Assembly: GCA_030596245.1 (NCBI GenBank)
Contig: JAUVKN010000274.1
Location: 1 to 5,665, forward strand
Source: Bacteroidia bacterium
GTDB taxonomy: Bacteria; Bacteroidota; Bacteroidia; Bacteroidales; GCA-2748055
Length of the DNA: 5,665 bases
Direction of reading: 5' to 3'
This document shows positions 1 to 5,665 of this stretch, piece after piece. Under the pieces are notes generated by a model. That model was not told the origin of the DNA. It saw only the letters and a program-made list of their open reading frames with translations, and searched no databases. Both the position numbers and the translations under genes were made by a program. Numbering within the stretch: position 1 is the stretch's first letter; each line of letters starts with the position of its first letter.

Positions 1-2113
1 TCTTTACTTCAATAACACCGGTATTGATGTTCCCTTTGTCCGGATCAGGTTTGGCTCCTGCATCGGTCATACCCCACTTCTGATCTTTTCGGTACAACAT
101 CTTTTTACCATCGGCAGAGAGGAAATAAAAATCCATCTCAGCCACATCTTCATCCTCTCTCTCCCCGATGTCATATTTATGAAGGGTGCGTTTACCACCC
201 TTACTCTCGATGTAGAGCACCTCATTCTCCCTGGCCGATCCAAGCCTGTAGTAGTTCCCGGCATCCACAGGAATATCAATAATTCTGTGCTGGATTCCTT
301 CAAGATCTATCTCCACGGTCACTTCTTCCTCCTTCTCTTCTCCATCATCATCCTTATCTTCTCCATCATCATCCTTCTTCTTCTTTTTCGATTTCTTTCC
401 ATCCGAATCTTCTTCTGCATCGTTGTCTCCATTCTCTCCATTCTCCTCTTCGATCTCCTCCTCATCACTCTCTTTGGCAAAGGGGGAAAGGGTTTCATTC
501 TGGAGGGTCACCAGGTAAATGTTCCGGGTCATCTCCATATCCGCATTGGACATATCAAACCAGTTCACCACAGGGCCTGCATCAGTGGAAGCAAAGAAAT
601 AGAGGTATTTACCTCCCCTGTCGAAAACTGGCTCAGTGGCGTCGCTTAATCCATCCGAAATAGCATGAGACTTCTTATCATCCACCGAGTAGAGGAGCAC
701 CTGATGAAAATTGGTGCCCGTTAATTTGGTATAGGTAATCCATTTTGAATCGGACGACCACTCTCCGTGAATACTCCTGAATGCACCTGGCTGGTACAGT
801 TCATCAGTATCTATCTTGTGAATCACTCCTGATGCCACATCCAGGATGTAATAGCTCCTGCTGTTATCCACATAGGTAATCTTCTTGCTGTCGGGCGACC
901 ATTGAGGATCACCGTAAAAACCGCTTCCGGTTAATGCAATGGATCTGGCTTCACCTTTCCCATCCTGTGGTTTGATGTGAAGCTTATACTCCCCGGAAGC
1001 ATCTGAGAAATAGGCAATGTTTTTGCCATCGGGTGACCAAACAGGACTTTTTTCGTGAACACCGGTACTCTGTGTGAGGTTCCGGGGATCCCCTTTATCG
1101 GCCGGTACTGTAATAATATCACCCCTGAAATCAAAAACTGCCCTGGCTCCGGATGGTGAAACATGAGCACCACGTATGTACCTGCCACCCTTCACATACC
1201 TGGACCGCAATTCAAGCAAGTCCGTAGCGATTCCAACGGTAAGTTTCTCTGATGATGTACTACCAGGATCTATGGTGTGCAGGTAACCTGACTGCTCAAA
1301 GATGATTTTCTCTCCATGGTGAGATGCACTGATAATCGGGAAATCCTCATACCCGGTTATTTGTTGAATCTCCTTTGATCCTGTGTGGAAAGAGAAAAGA
1401 TTGAACTCACCATTGCGGTCACTCAGAAAGTAGATCACATCTCCGATCCACATGGGTTCAATATCATTGCAACCTCCTTCAGGTTTGGGGATCTCACTCT
1501 TTGAATGATCTTCAAAAGAGAAGATCCAGATGGTGGACATGGTCCCACCCCGGTAATTCTTCCACTGTCTGAAGGAATCAGTAAGAGGGGTATATGCCAT
1601 GGCTGTCCCATCGGGAGAATAACATGCATGGAAGGCATTCGGTATCACCAGTTGTTCAGGAAACCCGCCTTTCAACGAGACCGTGAATAACTGTAAATAG
1701 CGCCCGGTAAACACAGCCCTCTGGGAGAGGAATAGCACACTTTGTCCATCCGGTGTGAATCCGGCCACCATGTCCCGGCCAGGATGCCAGGTCAATCTTG
1801 TGGGGACCCCCCCTTCAACAGGTACCAAAAAAACATCTGTATTGCCATCGTATTCAGCGCTGAAGGCTAGCTGGCTTCCATCTGGCGAGAAAAACGGTCT
1901 TGATTCAACACCCTCATCAATGGTCAGCCTTCTTGGTTGAGATCCATCGGCATTGGCAACCCAGAGATCATGTGCATATATGAACGCAATATGATCCTGA
2001 CTAATGGCTGGCTGGGCCAGCAACCTGGTGTCGTTGGGATCGATACCGGAGAGGTTACCGGCTACCAAAAAAAGCGCCACACACAGCGCTGAGAATAATC
2101 CTGCTTTTTTCAT
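1..2113 (-). CDS. Tricorn protease homologue (S41-type), N-terminal 704 residues, cut by window edge
   Basis: This frame stays open from an ATG at 2113 to the left edge, giving 704 residues. Residues 1-20 form a Sec signal peptide (KK, then a hydrophobic run), so the protein is probably periplasmic. Residues 39-310 match the first propeller of tricorn homologues: AHDLWVANADG, then PD40-type blades FSPDGSQLAFSA (75-86), FTPDGQSVLFLS (119-130) and YSPDGTAMAY (165-174), plus YRGGTMSTIWIF (187-198). Residues 316-675 form the second propeller, with WSPDGKNIAYFS (359-370), WSPDSKKITYVD (405-416) and WSSDSKWITYTK (452-463). A charged linker at 549-597 follows SPFAKESDEE, a typical junction in bacteroidotal members. 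Family members usually run to about 1,070-1,090 residues, with a PDZ domain and a His/Ser catalytic core at the C-terminus; that part is outside the window, so activity cannot be judged. The family degrades oligopeptides, the propellers gating substrate entry and product exit. A TolB-like propeller protein is a less likely alternative. No Shine-Dalgarno is visible; the signal peptide fixes the start. Confidence 0.93.
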   Translation of the reverse strand, partial: MKKAGLFSALCVALFLVAGNLSGIDPNDTRLLAQPAISQDHIAFIYAHDLWVANADGSQPRRLTIDEGVESRPFFSPDGSQLAFSAEYDGNTDVFLVPVEGGVPTRLTWHPGRDMVAGFTPDGQSVLFLSQRAVFTGRYLQLFTVSLKGGFPEQLVIPNAFHACYSPDGTAMAYTPLTDSFRQWKNYRGGTMSTIWIFSFEDHSKSEIPKPEGGCNDIEPMWIGDVIYFLSDRNGEFNLFSFHTGSKEIQQITGYEDFPIISASHHGEKIIFEQSGYLHTIDPGSTSSEKLTVGIATDLLELRSRYVKGGRYIRGAHVSPSGARAVFDFRGDIITVPADKGDPRNLTQSTGVHEKSPVWSPDGKNIAYFSDASGEYKLHIKPQDGKGEARSIALTGSGFYGDPQWSPDSKKITYVDNSRSYYILDVASGVIHKIDTDELYQPGAFRSIHGEWSSDSKWITYTKLTGTNFHQVLLYSVDDKKSHAISDGLSDATEPVFDRGGKYLYFFASTDAGPVVNWFDMSNADMEMTRNIYLVTLQNETLSPFAKESDEEEIEEENGENGDNDAEEDSDGKKSKKKKKDDDGEDKDDDGEEKEEEVTVEIDLEGIQHRIIDIPVDAGNYYRLGSARENEVLYIESKGGKRTLHKYDIGEREDEDVAEMDFYFLSADGKKMLYRKDQKWGMTDAGAKPDPDKGNINTGVIEVK
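336..376 (-). repeat. Two-copy 21-bp tandem repeat encoding KDDDGE[D/E]
   Basis: The 20-mer at 336-355 (plus strand TCTTCTCCATCATCATCCTT) recurs exactly at 357-376, giving a 21-bp period with one spacer base. On the coding strand each copy encodes Lys-Asp-Asp-Asp-Gly-Glu-Asp or -Glu, so gain or loss of a unit keeps the reading frame. Identity at the DNA level, including third positions, points to a recent in-frame duplication. Confidence 0.9.
426..443 (-). repeat. Two-copy 9-bp tandem repeat encoding ENG-ENG
   Basis: TCTCCATTC at 426-434 is repeated exactly at 435-443. It encodes Glu-Asn-Gly twice (residues 557-562) in the same charged linker, again keeping the frame. Confidence 0.8.
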
Positions 2114-2114
2114 A

Positions 2115-2153
2115 ACTGTTTTTTTAAGAGACTCAATTTACTCAAAAAACAGT
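2115..2153. repeat. A/T-rich inverted repeat in the divergent intergenic region
   Basis: ACTGTTTTTT (2115-2124) is the exact reverse complement of AAAAAACAGT (2144-2153). Inside these arms GAG (2128-2130) can pair with CTC (2141-2143), giving a 13-bp interrupted stem with a 3-base bulge and a 10-base loop. It fills most of the 58-bp gap between two divergent genes and ends one base from the tricorn homologue's start codon. It could be a protein-binding dyad serving both promoters or a leader hairpin of the tricorn mRNA. A terminator is unlikely, because no gene ends here. I could not place a convincing bacteroidotal -7 element (TAnnTTTG) in the gap. Confidence 0.6.
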
Positions 2154-2171
2154 ATTATTACATTTATAACA

Positions 2172-2591
2172 ATGAAAGTTTACAGCATCAGTAAATGGGC
2201 CTTCTATGGGATCTCTCTCCTGATCCTGATACTACCGGTTTCCAGGCAATGGAAGCTTCTTGTGGCTGGAGAAAAATCCACCGGCACTGTAATCGCCTAC
2301 AACCGGTTGTTGCATGAGAACAGGAATGGGGATGTGACCATTGAATATGCCAGTGAGATCCATTTTCAGGTTGAAGGCAAATCCGTTAAGGCTTACGGAC
2401 CAATGAACCTAGAGTATACACCTGGCCGGACCCTGAATGTAATGTATGATCCTGAAGATCCATCCAACAATTGTCTCCTCACATTTTCCAGCTTATATCT
2501 TAACAACTATTCAGTACTTCCACTGATTCTCCTCACTCTCTGGGGGGCCTTTTACCTATCTTTCAATAACTATTCAAAACGCAAGAAGTAA
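2172..2591 (+). CDS. Small two-helix membrane protein, DUF3592 type
   Basis: The protein has 139 residues and unknown function. The ATG at 2172 is chosen because the same frame upstream runs antisense through the tricorn homologue's signal-peptide region, and because the protein then begins with a normal membrane anchor. Helix 1 is about residues 9-24 (WAFYGISLLILILPVS) and helix 2 about 113-130 (YSVLPLILLTLWGAFYLS), followed by a basic tail NNYSKRKK. Between them lies a domain with the DUF3592 pattern: GTVIAYN at 38-44, IHFQVEGK at 63-70, YTPGRTLNVMYDPEDP at 82-97. The domain probably sits on the outer side of the inner membrane, with both termini inside. It is transcribed divergently from the tricorn homologue and convergently with nagA. 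No Shine-Dalgarno is visible; the leader is A/T-rich. The family assignment rests on pattern recognition alone. Confidence 0.82.
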   Translation: MKVYSISKWAFYGISLLILILPVSRQWKLLVAGEKSTGTVIAYNRLLHENRNGDVTIEYASEIHFQVEGKSVKAYGPMNLEYTPGRTLNVMYDPEDPSNNCLLTFSSLYLNNYSVLPLILLTLWGAFYLSFNNYSKRKK

Positions 2592-2615
2592 AACTTATCT
2601 GATGGGGGAAATTTA

Positions 2616-3812
2616 CTAGATAGAAGACTCGGTGGTTAGGGAAACGTCCCATGGCACACCGTTTTTGTAGACCCTGCTGATTCTTAATTTCTCCAGATCC
2701 TGGTCCAACAGTACCAGGTCGGCGGGAGCTCCAACAGAAAGGCCAAAATTGGATGCATGGTTTAACAGTCGTAAAGGGTGAATCGATCCCATATTCCAGG
2801 CAAATGGAAATCCTTCCATTTCGGATATCTTTTCCACCCCTTCCAGTAATGTTCCGGCTGAACCTGCCAACACTTCCGGATTGCCTTCCTGGTGTAACTT
2901 ACCCTCCCCGGTGAGCCGGATTTTTCCAGCCACTGATGAGTCATACACACCCGGTTCCGGACCCATGAACGGCATGCCGTCACTCACCAGGATCGCCTTC
3001 TCCCCTTTTGTTCGGACAAATACCTTCAGAACAGAATCGGGAAGGTGAAAACCATCGGCTATCATGCTGGTATACAGTCGGTCATCAGCGAGCTGGTCCC
3101 AGATATAATTTGGATGGCGTGGAAGCACTCCATGGCATCCGTTCCCAAGGTGGGTGGATAATGTGGCACCTGCGTCCACGGCCCTCTTCATATCAACAGT
3201 GCTGGCTGCGGTGTGACCAACAGCCACAACCATTCCCATCTTCACACAAGCTTTGATGAGTCCTTCACTTCCGGGAAGTTCAGGTGCCAGTGTGATGATC
3301 CTGATTCGGTCCTCAGCTTCCTCCTGCCACCGCTTCACTTTAGCAATGCTGGGTTCGAGACAATACTCCTCAGGGTGTGCGCCCCGGGGACCATCCTCTT
3401 TCGAAATAAAAGGACCTTCAAGGTGGATTCCTCCTATCATTTGGGAGGCCACGATTTTCTGGTCAATAACTTCAACAATGGCCTTTAAAACTGATGAGGT
3501 CCTCTCCGGGGAACCGGTAATCAGGGTAGGAAAATATTTTGTCACACCGAGTTGGAGTAGATTCTGTGAAGCAGTTTCAATCTGTTCTGCTGCCAATCCT
3601 TTATCATTAAAATCGACTCCCTTATAACCATTCAATTGAAGGTCCACCAGTCCGGGTGCAATTACAGATAATTTATCCCTGCTGTGCTCACCTGGCCAGT
3701 AGATTTCATCTATATCAGCCAGGCTGTAGATAAATCCATTCCTGATACCAATCCGGATCACTTTCCGGGTGGCATAATGAACTCCCTCGAGGATGATGTT
3801 CTGCGTTTCCAA
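2616..3812 (-). CDS. nagA: N-acetylglucosamine-6-phosphate deacetylase (NagA), divergent subfamily
   Basis: The 398-residue amidohydrolase is close to the usual NagA length of about 380-400. It should hydrolyse N-acetylglucosamine 6-phosphate to glucosamine 6-phosphate and acetate in the cytoplasm. Motifs in order: APGLVDLQLNG (52-62), GGIHLEGPFIS (127-137) with metal ligand Glu132, RGAH (143-146), VGHTAAS (198-204) with His200, THLGNG (220-225) with His221, IADGFHLP (251-258) with His256, and LVSDGMPF (275-282) with catalytic Asp278. These correspond in order and spacing to Glu131, His195, His216, His251 and Asp273 of E. coli NagA. Differences from the classic form are HLGNG for HLxNAM, SDG for TDA and LAGSAGT for LAGSALT, so substrate range may differ. 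The only usable start is TTG at 3812: the frame meets a TAG at 3846-3848 with no ATG or GTG between, and the first internal Met (residue 125) lies far inside the fold. It lies 89 bp downstream of the toroid gene and probably shares its transcript. Confidence 0.9.
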   Translation of the reverse strand: METQNIILEGVHYATRKVIRIGIRNGFIYSLADIDEIYWPGEHSRDKLSVIAPGLVDLQLNGYKGVDFNDKGLAAEQIETASQNLLQLGVTKYFPTLITGSPERTSSVLKAIVEVIDQKIVASQMIGGIHLEGPFISKEDGPRGAHPEEYCLEPSIAKVKRWQEEAEDRIRIITLAPELPGSEGLIKACVKMGMVVAVGHTAASTVDMKRAVDAGATLSTHLGNGCHGVLPRHPNYIWDQLADDRLYTSMIADGFHLPDSVLKVFVRTKGEKAILVSDGMPFMGPEPGVYDSSVAGKIRLTGEGKLHQEGNPEVLAGSAGTLLEGVEKISEMEGFPFAWNMGSIHPLRLLNHASNFGLSVGAPADLVLLDQDLEKLRISRVYKNGVPWDVSLTTESSI

Positions 3813-3814
3813 TT

Positions 3815-3846
3815 GGTCTGTTTTATCATTATGACTAATGGAGACC
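3815..3846 (-). repeat. Imperfect inverted repeat in the nagA leader
   Basis: GGTCT (3815-3819) pairs with AGACC (3842-3846), and nested inside them CATTA (3827-3831) pairs with TAATG (3836-3840) around a TGAC loop. An asymmetric internal loop (7 bases on one side, 1 on the other) separates the two stems. Read on the nagA strand, the structure ends two bases before the TTG start. It may be an operator dyad or a weak leader hairpin. The stems are only 5 bp each, so chance is a real possibility. Confidence 0.35.
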
Positions 3847-3901
3847 TATTTCAGTTGCAAGCGATATCCAGTATAAAATTAGTAATTAATATCTCTGTTT
3901 A

Positions 3902-5161
3902 TCAAGGTTTTGTTGCTTTATCTCCAAATGTATAATCATAATAACTGGCCAGGAACCTAACCCCAAAGGTTGAACCCACATCACGTTGGGTATACCATAA
4001 TTTACCCTTTTTATGCCGAAGCCTGGTGTTGATCACTGCCCCGGCCAGGTTTGGGTCTGGATGATCTGCTGCATAACGGTTCTTTAGTATCCACTCCAAC
4101 GACAGTTCAATATTTGCGTCAAATCCTTCCACTCCATGTTCCCGCAACCGAAGCCAGAGAAGTCCTGAAAAGGCCACAGAAGATCCGCAAATGGAGCTGC
4201 GATCCCTTCTGCCATCCACGAAATTTTTATAATAAATAGTACCATGGCCATCCTGGAACCCTGCAAAGATCATGGCAGTTTTCCTGGCCGCCTCCAGGTA
4301 TCTTCTGTCCCCGGTCAGTTCATAACCATCGATTAAAGACTCTGCATACCAGAGGTTAAACCTTGGATGAACACTACCCGCCTCCTTGTCATTGGGCATG
4401 AAATCCATCCAGAGACCTTCCGGCCCCTGCTTCTCCACCAGGCTGTTGCAAAGGATAACAAAGGCATCTTTGTACTCCTCATTACCGGTGTATTCATACA
4501 TGTCCATGAAGAGAGAGCCTTCATTGTTGGGCCGCGCCACATCAAAGAGGTCCTGATTTTCCTTGTCCGGCCAGAAGGGACTATTCTCCTTTATGACCTC
4601 CCCTGATTCCGGGTCCACATTGTCATAACAGACCCCCTCCTCCAACAAACACATATTGCGGAGCATCCAGTCCCCCGCCTGGGTTGGAACATCACCGTAC
4701 CTTTTATCACCGGTCTCTTCATACAACTTGTACAATCCGGCCGATCCGTCCGACATGGTGGCAAATACAATCACCTCTCCTATATTGTCACCATGAGCGG
4801 AATTGATCATCCCCTTCAGTTTCGGATGCTCCTTGATCTCCAGGCCCACCCACCAGTTGCCGGCCCTGACTGCAGTCTCGATATACTTTTTTTCGCCGGT
4901 AAGCCTGTAGGCTTCTGTGAGTGCATAGATGGCCTGACCAGTGTGCCAGGGTGGCTCATAATCATACCAGATACCTTCGGTTAGGTTGTAATCACACCGG
5001 GAATATCCCTCTTCGTTGATCAGAACATCGGAAATATATGTGGCTGTTTCATTCAGTGCCTTCAAAACCTGTTGCCCCTTTTCATGCTGTTCGCTCTCCG
5101 TACATAAAGAAAAAACAGGTAGAACCAATAATACGATCACGTATCTAAAAATCCGTTTCAT
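3902..5161 (-). CDS. Secreted alpha/alpha-toroid (six-hairpin glycosidase-like) protein, family unassigned
   Basis: The protein has 419 residues. Residues 1-20 are an export signal (MKRIF, then a hydrophobic core) ending in FSLC; Cys20 could be a lipidation site, but Leu at -1 is atypical for a lipobox, so simple Sec cleavage is equally possible. The body repeats a helical-hairpin pattern ending in [L/Y]TG[E/D]xxY: YRLTGEKKYIETA (85-97), EETGDKRYG (148-156), YEYTGNEEYKDA (222-233), YELTGDRRYLEAA (280-292). This is typical of alpha/alpha-barrel sugar enzymes such as unsaturated glucuronyl hydrolases, AGE-type epimerases and some lyases. Candidate active-site segments are PWHTGQA (71-77), AHGDN (122-126), PNNEG (211-215), HPRFNLWYAES (265-275), GRRDRS (317-322) and YTQRDVG (390-396). 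I cannot match it to a specific GH or PL family. The neighbouring nagA suggests an amino-sugar-containing substrate. The ATG at 5161 has an A/T-rich leader without Shine-Dalgarno, 37 bp after the upstream gene. Confidence 0.78.
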   Translation of the reverse strand: MKRIFRYVIVLLVLPVFSLCTESEQHEKGQQVLKALNETATYISDVLINEEGYSRCDYNLTEGIWYDYEPPWHTGQAIYALTEAYRLTGEKKYIETAVRAGNWWVGLEIKEHPKLKGMINSAHGDNIGEVIVFATMSDGSAGLYKLYEETGDKRYGDVPTQAGDWMLRNMCLLEEGVCYDNVDPESGEVIKENSPFWPDKENQDLFDVARPNNEGSLFMDMYEYTGNEEYKDAFVILCNSLVEKQGPEGLWMDFMPNDKEAGSVHPRFNLWYAESLIDGYELTGDRRYLEAARKTAMIFAGFQDGHGTIYYKNFVDGRRDRSSICGSSVAFSGLLWLRLREHGVEGFDANIELSLEWILKNRYAADHPDPNLAGAVINTRLRHKKGKLWYTQRDVGSTFGVRFLASYYDYTFGDKATKP

Positions 5162-5198
5162 GGTTTAAATATTTTTTAATTATCTTATTATTAGTGAT

Positions 5199-5665
5199 TT
5201 ACTGAATATAATACTTTTGCTTATGATTCCTCACCTCCACATCTTTTAGCCTGAACGCCAATCCCCATCCGCCCTTCCACTGCTCTACCTTGATCAGGAT
5301 ATGGTTACGGCCCTCTTCCAGGTTCAACAGGAACTCATCCTCATCGGGAATCAGGCTTCGCTTGCCATGAATATGATGCACCTCTTTCCCATTGCAGTAA
5401 ACTGTGGCCCCGTCATTGCTTCCCAACAGGGCCGTAACCTGCTGCTTTTGGGGCGAATCGATGGTACAATAAGCGTATGCAACTGTTGTGATATGGGGTT
5501 CAAATATGGTTTTGAAATCCACCTCGCCCAATTTGGGGGAATCATATTTGATCCACATTCTCTCTTTGCCCGATGCATCGGTAAATTTCATTCCCGGAAA
5601 AGGCCTGGCTTCTGCTTCTCCACCCATGGGTTCCAGGAAATCGGGGGCATACTCTTCAAATGAGG
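5199..5665 (-). CDS. C-terminal part of an unidentified protein with a beta-sandwich carbohydrate-binding-like domain
   Basis: The frame is open to the right edge and ends at TAA (5199-5201), so 154 C-terminal residues are visible and the start is missing. An internal ATG at 5627 is not a credible start, because the preceding residues (EEYAPDFLEP) read continuously into GGEAEARP. Visible residues 46-139 look like the jelly-roll module often appended to secreted bacteroidotal and planctomycete enzymes: VAYAYCTIDS (61-70), then LLGSNDGATVYCNGKEVH (79-96), KRSLIPDEDEFLLNLEEGRN (101-120) and HILIKVEQWKGGWGLAFRL (121-139). In such modules the SNDG...NG loop and the GxN...KV strands are the hallmark. 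The module probably helps bind glycan or stabilises a catalytic domain located upstream. What the main domain does cannot be told here. It is the first visible gene of the cluster that continues with the toroid protein and nagA. Confidence 0.75.
   Translation of the reverse strand, partial: SFEEYAPDFLEPMGGEAEARPFPGMKFTDASGKERMWIKYDSPKLGEVDFKTIFEPHITTVAYAYCTIDSPQKQQVTALLGSNDGATVYCNGKEVHHIHGKRSLIPDEDEFLLNLEEGRNHILIKVEQWKGGWGLAFRLKDVEVRNHKQKYYIQ

Larger units (their letters stand above)
322..469 (-). other. Charged low-complexity linker inside the tricorn homologue
   Basis: This stretch encodes residues 549-597, almost entirely Asp, Glu, Lys, Gly and Asn: an acidic part, a lysine run (KKSKKKKK at 573-580), then two DDDGE blocks and an EEKEEE end. 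It interrupts the second propeller region between the SPFAKES blade end and the following VTVEIDLEG strand. Similar charged inserts at this place are common in bacteroidotal tricorn homologues. It is probably a disordered surface loop. The opposite strand reads as a hydrophobic open frame only because of this composition. Confidence 0.85.

Noticed and set aside
179..649. Plus-strand open frame of 156 residues with a strongly hydrophobic middle
   Set aside because: It is the antisense shadow of the charged linker of the tricorn homologue: Asp/Glu/Lys codons read backwards give Leu/Ile/Phe. The opposite frame has clear propeller motifs throughout.
2004..2171. Upstream extension of the DUF3592 gene to an ATG at 2004
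   Set aside because: The extension is antisense to the tricorn homologue's signal peptide and first propeller strand, and it would bury the natural membrane anchor behind 56 residues of unrelated sequence.
2592..2624. Possible bidirectional terminator between the convergent genes
   Set aside because: Only a 5-bp A/T-rich pairing (TATCT 2596-2600 with AGATA 2618-2622) exists, without a GC-rich stem or following U-run, and it overlaps the nagA stop codon.
3253..3627. Plus-strand open frame of 124 residues inside nagA
   Set aside because: It lies wholly antisense to conserved NagA motifs and shows no recognisable domain.
5010..5161. Lipoprotein signal at Cys20 of the toroid protein
   Set aside because: Leu at -1 and Phe at -3 do not fit the usual lipobox, so lipidation is left as a possibility and not annotated as a separate feature.
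5301..5663. Plus-strand open frame of 120 residues at the right edge
   Set aside because: It is antisense to the beta-sandwich module, whose motifs are clearly encoded on the minus strand.

Overview
The window looks like chromosomal DNA from a member of the Bacteroidota. The support is indirect. It carries a tricorn-type protease of the form common in that phylum, with an acidic low-complexity linker. Starts are preceded by A/T-rich leaders with no visible Shine-Dalgarno sequence. The gene content also fits a polysaccharide-degrading lifestyle. Base composition is moderate and fairly even across genes, and I saw no sign of an insertion sequence, phage gene, tRNA, rRNA or CRISPR array.

Layout. 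Positions 1-2113 (minus) hold the N-terminal 704 residues of a tricorn protease homologue: signal peptide, two beta-propeller regions and a charged linker. The PDZ and S41 protease domains would lie beyond the left edge. A 58-bp divergent gap containing a long A/T-rich inverted repeat separates it from a small plus-strand membrane protein of DUF3592 type (2172-2591). This gene ends 24 bp from the convergent end of a minus-strand cluster.

The cluster, in transcription order from the right edge, has three genes. First is the C-terminal part of an unidentified protein ending in a carbohydrate-binding-like beta-sandwich (5199-5665). Next is a secreted alpha/alpha-toroid protein of six-hairpin glycosidase type (3902-5161). 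Last is a divergent N-acetylglucosamine-6-phosphate deacetylase (nagA, 2616-3812) that appears to start at TTG. Gaps of 37 and 89 bp on one strand suggest a shared catabolic unit. The inferred job is release of an amino-sugar-containing glycan outside the cytoplasm, followed by deacetylation of the phosphorylated amino sugar inside.

Genes cover nearly everything and no gene-free stretch exceeds 100 bp. I found no clear new system. The most interesting items are the unassigned toroid enzyme paired with a NagA variant, the slippage-prone linker of the tricorn homologue, and inverted repeats lying directly against the start codons of the tricorn gene and nagA.
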